From a virus: a stretch of DNA of 47,711 bases. The stretch lies in the IMG/VR virus record IMGVR_UViG_3300027970_000904, positions 1-47,711 of that record, one strand, 5' to 3'. Below, piece by piece: positions 45,147-47,711 of this stretch (its first letter is position 1; each line of letters starts with the position of its first letter). The notes beneath the pieces are model-generated. The model did not search any database. It was not told the origin of the DNA and was given only the letters and a program-made list of their open reading frames with translations. The translations under genes were made by a program, and so were the position numbers.

Positions 45147-45587
45147 TTATGCCCTTGCAGTCTTTAGGATACTTCTAAGCATCCATACTTTTTTAGAATA
45201 TAAGTCTTGTAAATCCGCCATGTAGTTAGCTATCCCTTGCTCTCGGGTTTCAGTAGCAACGTCAAATATAGTTTTCACTAATTCAACCATATCAGATGAA
45301 TCACTCAACAATTCTTCAAACATCAAAGCCGCTCGCGGTATTTTATGTTGTTCCCGTACTATACTAAGTTCCAATAGGCGAGACAGGTTACCTGGAGTAT
45401 AGGAATCTAGTGAGCGTATATGCTCACCCACCGTGTCGATTGATTCATATACCTCTGAATAGAATGAGCCTAGAAACTCATGGTATTGTGGGAAATCACT
45501 ACCTTCAACATTGAAATGGAAACCGTGTATCTTAGTGTACAAGACAAACGTGCTTCCTAACAATGTTTTTAAGTCATCTACTAACAT
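45147..45587 (-). CDS. Dps-like ferritin
   Basis: A 146-residue four-helix protein. His24, His36, Asp51 and Glu55 have exactly the spacing of the E. coli Dps ferroxidase ligands (12, 15 and 4 residues apart) within HFHFNVEG...HEFLGSFYSEVYESIDTVGEHI. Dps shells oxidise iron and protect DNA. A GATAAATA late box and AAGGATAA precede the ATG. It heads an operon of putative head-packaged proteins, so protection of DNA during entry is possible. Confidence 0.9.
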   Translation of the reverse strand: MLVDDLKTLLGSTFVLYTKIHGFHFNVEGSDFPQYHEFLGSFYSEVYESIDTVGEHIRSLDSYTPGNLSRLLELSIVREQHKIPRAALMFEELLSDSSDMVELVKTIFDVATETREQGIANYMADLQDLYSKKVWMLRSILKTARA

Positions 45588-45605
45588 TACTTTATCCTTA
45601 TGTAG

Positions 45606-45613
45606 TATTTATC
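45606..45613 (-). promoter_or_regulatory. Late promoter of the dps operon
   Basis: Minus strand GATAAATA about 18 bases before the dps ATG, divergent from CATAAATA of the HNH gene at 45621-45628. It should drive dps and the coupled late genes down to 41427. Confidence 0.65.
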
Positions 45614-45620
45614 ATTATGG

Positions 45621-45693
45621 CATAAATATAGATGTAGTTCGCGGATCTAGGCAATCCCAACTACTCTAATGCTATAGAGGAGCATCAGCTATG
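45621..45693 (+). promoter_or_regulatory. Late promoter plus two-hairpin leader of homing endonuclease (copy 3)
   Basis: CATAAATA (45621-45628), stem GTAGTT/AACTAC (45634-45639 with 45659-45664) enclosing GGAT/ATCC (45643-45646 with 45654-45657), TCTAAT, then TGCT/AGCA (45670-45673 with 45681-45684) with ATAGAGG in the loop, and ATG at 45691. Confidence 0.8.
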
Positions 45694-46296
45694 TGTATTT
45701 ATTGTGGTACTCAGTACCATCGCTTAATTTATGAGAATCATTTTGGACCTATTCCTTTTGATGAAGAGGATAGAAGTTACGAAATACACCACATTGACGG
45801 TAACCATAATAATAACTCGCTTGAAAACTTACAATGTGTCTCTATTAAAGAGCATTATCAAATCCATTTGAATCAAGGTGATCTTAAAGCCTGCCTTATA
45901 ATGTCTAAAAGAATGAGTTTGTCCCCGAAAGAGAAATCTAGGTTAGCTAAGATATCAAACGCCGGGCCACGCAATCCCTCATTCGGTACTATATGGATAA
46001 CAGACGGGGCAACTAATAAGAAGATACAACAAGATGATTCTATACCGATTGGTTGGATCAAAGGCCGGTCCTTTAACACCGACTTTGCTGACAAATTTAC
46101 TAAAAGAAGTAAGGTGGGTAAAAATAATCCCAGATATAACCACACACAGTATCATTTTAGAAATACAGGAACAGGTGAAGAAGTCACCCTTACCCCCGGT
46201 GAATTTTCACTTGCGTACGGAATCAACATTAAGAAAGTGCGCTGTCTGTTTCGCAAAAAGTTAGATTCAATTAAAGATTGGATTATTATTTTCTAA
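45691..46296 (+). CDS. HNH homing endonuclease
   Basis: A 201-residue endonuclease starting MCIYCGTQYHRL. Cys2 and Cys5 form the first zinc knuckle. The HNH core is YEIHHIDGNHNNNSLENLQCVS followed by a KEHYQIH helix. The C-terminal half has GxxNPRYN and HTH-like repeats typical of phage homing enzymes (NUMOD). It shares its leader and M-x-I-Y start with the GIY-YIG enzymes at 18751 and 25969, although the nuclease domain is different. Confidence 0.9.
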   Translation: MCIYCGTQYHRLIYENHFGPIPFDEEDRSYEIHHIDGNHNNNSLENLQCVSIKEHYQIHLNQGDLKACLIMSKRMSLSPKEKSRLAKISNAGPRNPSFGTIWITDGATNKKIQQDDSIPIGWIKGRSFNTDFADKFTKRSKVGKNNPRYNHTQYHFRNTGTGEEVTLTPGEFSLAYGINIKKVRCLFRKKLDSIKDWIIIF

Positions 46297-46298
46297 TA

Positions 46299-46439
46299 TT
46301 ACTTTTGGTTTAGAAGATCGCTAGCTTTTGTTTTCCAAACATCAGGGAATATGCCATGCACTATTAAAACAATCGCAATTTTCCATGCATGACATAGATG
46401 CTCAAAATATCCCTTGTTTACTTCTTTTAAGTGTGACAT
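46299..46439 (-). CDS. Small helical protein, DUF6356-like (46 aa)
   Basis: MSHLKEVNKGYFEHLCHAWK... is 46 residues with a hydrophobic middle (IAIVLIVHGIFPDV). H-L-K-E-V-N-x-x-Y-F-E-H and the I-H-x-x-F-P-D segment match small proteins I know as DUF6356, found in phages and bacteria without known role. It lies two bases after the ParB-like gene stop and is likely coupled. Confidence 0.7.
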   Translation of the reverse strand: MSHLKEVNKGYFEHLCHAWKIAIVLIVHGIFPDVWKTKASDLLNQK

Positions 46440-46441
46440 TA

Positions 46442-47711
46442 TTATTTCTTAAATGTCTTCAGTTGCAACATGTAGTGCTTGCCAGTCGCTCCCCTTTTCC
46501 AGGAATCAACAAGCTCATATTCAGGCAGTCCTCTGTCTAATCGGGCAATGAATGCGTCATATAACTTAACTCTACTAGGTTCTTCAGCGAAAAAATGTAT
46601 TTCTATAGGTTCATGCATGATGGTATACTTTTTGACAATATCGATGACGGTGGCAAAGACTCTACGCGCATCACCTGTATTTTCGATTCCGGTTTTAGGT
46701 TTTCCATTTTTATCATCGATACGAAATGATACCTCAATAGGCTCGCCGTCGGCGGTCAGTGCGGCCTGTGTGTTAGTCATACCCAATAGCCTTATAATAG
46801 TCTCATATTCAATATTATTAGCAGTCACGAAAGTAGCTATGTAATTATTTCCAATTTGGTAAAAATCATATTTGTATGGTTTAGAGTCTAGTGATTCATT
46901 TGTCATCGCAGTGAGGTGTTCGGGCCCTTTACTCTTGAGACGACCATGCTTTTGTTGATGTGTTCCTGATAACAGTAGATCGGTACTTTCTTCTACTGAG
47001 TTACTGCCAACCGACATATTAGCAACATCACTTGCTTTGATGTGAACCAATCTTAATGTACCCGTTGCTCTTGCTTCCCAGTAACCAGTATTATGAATAT
47101 GCATCATCATGTAGTATAGATACGTAGGATCTAGTACATCAGTAGCAGTGACTTTGATTCCGATATTGTCTGGTGAAAAGGTTTTAGTTGGTGTGCCAAC
47201 TGTAGATTCACTACCATTGCGTTGTAGCCAAAAGTCAGCATCAGGGAAATTAGTCTTTACCGTGCATAGGTCCTTGAGTCTTGCTGATGTTGCTTCGATT
47301 AGCTCTTCCTCACCTATATCGATGTACTTGATAGGTCTTTTAGTTAGTGCGGCTGCGATAGCACGATGATTGCCATCAACAATATAACCGTTGTCTAGTA
47401 CAATAATTCTATTTGAAAGATTTGGATCGTTGATGTATTCATCAACAATCTCGTGTTGTTCTTCGCTCAATCTTCCAAACAAGTCTTCAATAAACTCTAC
47501 TCCATACTGCTCGCACAAAAACAAGTCTAGCTTTCTAGGGCCTATTGTTCCTACTTCAAATGGGGTGTCCCAGATACCCGTGCCGTAATCCCAGATTCTC
47601 TCGTCGTTATCTGGCTTGTTATTCTTGTAAATTTGATTTAAGGTGATAGTCTGGTCACTCGTATCTTCATTAGTCATCGCAATGATTCTACGAGGACCCT
47701 TGCTTTTGAAC
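46442..47711 (-). CDS. ParB-like protein, N-terminus beyond the window
   Basis: The frame is open to the right edge, so the ATG at 47677 is probably not the start. A ParB/sulfiredoxin-like domain is visible: VLDNGYIVDGNHRAIAAALTKR with the G-N-H-R-A loop and YIDIGEEEL. A second, different domain follows (KYDFYQIGNNYIATF to the end). KSKGP-x4-AMTNE occurs twice, once at the window edge and once in the middle (about residues 243-255 of the visible part). ParB-like CTP/nuclease folds occur in many phage proteins; the exact role is unknown. Confidence 0.7.
   Translation of the reverse strand, partial: FKSKGPRRIIAMTNEDTSDQTITLNQIYKNNKPDNDERIWDYGTGIWDTPFEVGTIGPRKLDLFLCEQYGVEFIEDLFGRLSEEQHEIVDEYINDPNLSNRIIVLDNGYIVDGNHRAIAAALTKRPIKYIDIGEEELIEATSARLKDLCTVKTNFPDADFWLQRNGSESTVGTPTKTFSPDNIGIKVTATDVLDPTYLYYMMMHIHNTGYWEARATGTLRLVHIKASDVANMSVGSNSVEESTDLLLSGTHQQKHGRLKSKGPEHLTAMTNESLDSKPYKYDFYQIGNNYIATFVTANNIEYETIIRLLGMTNTQAALTADGEPIEVSFRIDDKNGKPKTGIENTGDARRVFATVIDIVKKYTIMHEPIEIHFFAEEPSRVKLYDAFIARLDRGLPEYELVDSWKRGATGKHYMLQLKTFKK

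Noticed and set aside
1-47711. Diversity-generating retroelement, retron, toxin-antitoxin pair, transposase or integrase
   Set aside because: No reverse transcriptase, transposase, integrase or recognisable toxin-antitoxin motif was found on either strand.

Overview
This window is a stretch of a large tailed-phage genome, most likely a T4-like myovirus of a Gram-negative (probably proteobacterial, possibly aquatic) host. The T4-like hallmarks are a family B DNA polymerase whose two halves add up to about 901 residues, a gp45-like sliding clamp, a T4-type ATP-dependent DNA ligase, a FEN/RNase H-type 5' nuclease, a DsbA-like protein, and many NATAAATA boxes matching the T4 late promoter. Early promoters are near-consensus host sigma70 sites (TTGACA-17-TATAAT, often with TGC before the -10). 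No tRNA or rRNA gene was seen. Almost all genes are on the minus strand. The few on the plus strand are three free-standing homing endonucleases and a few late-type genes.

Layout from left to right. 1-1.7 kb: an Ala-rich repeat protein cut by the window edge, a hexapeptide beta-helix protein and small genes. 1.8-7.3 kb: a proteostasis set (ClpP, ClpS, Hsp20, ClpX) around two unknown late genes, a small basic protein and a decayed metallophosphoesterase. 7.3-9.4 kb: a membrane/coiled-coil protein and small genes. 9.4-12.1 kb: a DNA ligase gene broken in its catalytic KxDG motif by a split intein, with a Vsr-like homing endonuclease carrying one in-frame amber codon between the halves. 12.2-18.6 kb: small early genes, the FEN-like nuclease and an HNH nuclease. 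18.7-21.7 kb: a GIY-YIG endonuclease, UV-damage endonuclease and a GP88-like protein. 21.7-34 kb: nucleotide, sugar and DNA-modification genes (epimerase, two glycosyltransferases, nucleotidyltransferase-cupin fusion, QueE, QueD, a second T-fold protein, FolE, a DpdA-like transglycosylase, GMP reductase, phosphoribosyltransferase, MBD4-like glycosylase, Smr protein). 34-39.5 kb: sliding clamp, DNA polymerase broken at its YGDTDS motif by a second split intein with its own endonuclease, and DsbA. 39.5-47.7 kb: late genes, many with short N-termini ending in (I/L)xE like T4 capsid-targeting peptides, plus an outer-membrane beta-barrel, a Dps protein, a GH19 lysozyme, an HNH endonuclease and a ParB-like protein cut by the right edge.

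How the genes may work together. FolE, QueD, QueE and DpdA imply replacement of guanine by a 7-deazaguanine in phage DNA; QueC is not in the window. ClpX, ClpP and ClpS would form a phage-encoded N-degron protease. Polymerase and ligase activity each depend on protein trans-splicing through catalytic motifs. The late cluster at 39.5-45.6 kb looks like cargo packed into the head and trimmed by a prohead protease.

The least expected finding is a conserved leader in front of three plus-strand homing endonucleases of different nuclease classes: a late promoter, a 5' hairpin with covarying stems, a conserved linker, a second covarying hairpin holding the ribosome-binding site, and a shared M-x-I-Y start. 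All functions are read from sequence by eye, with no database search.
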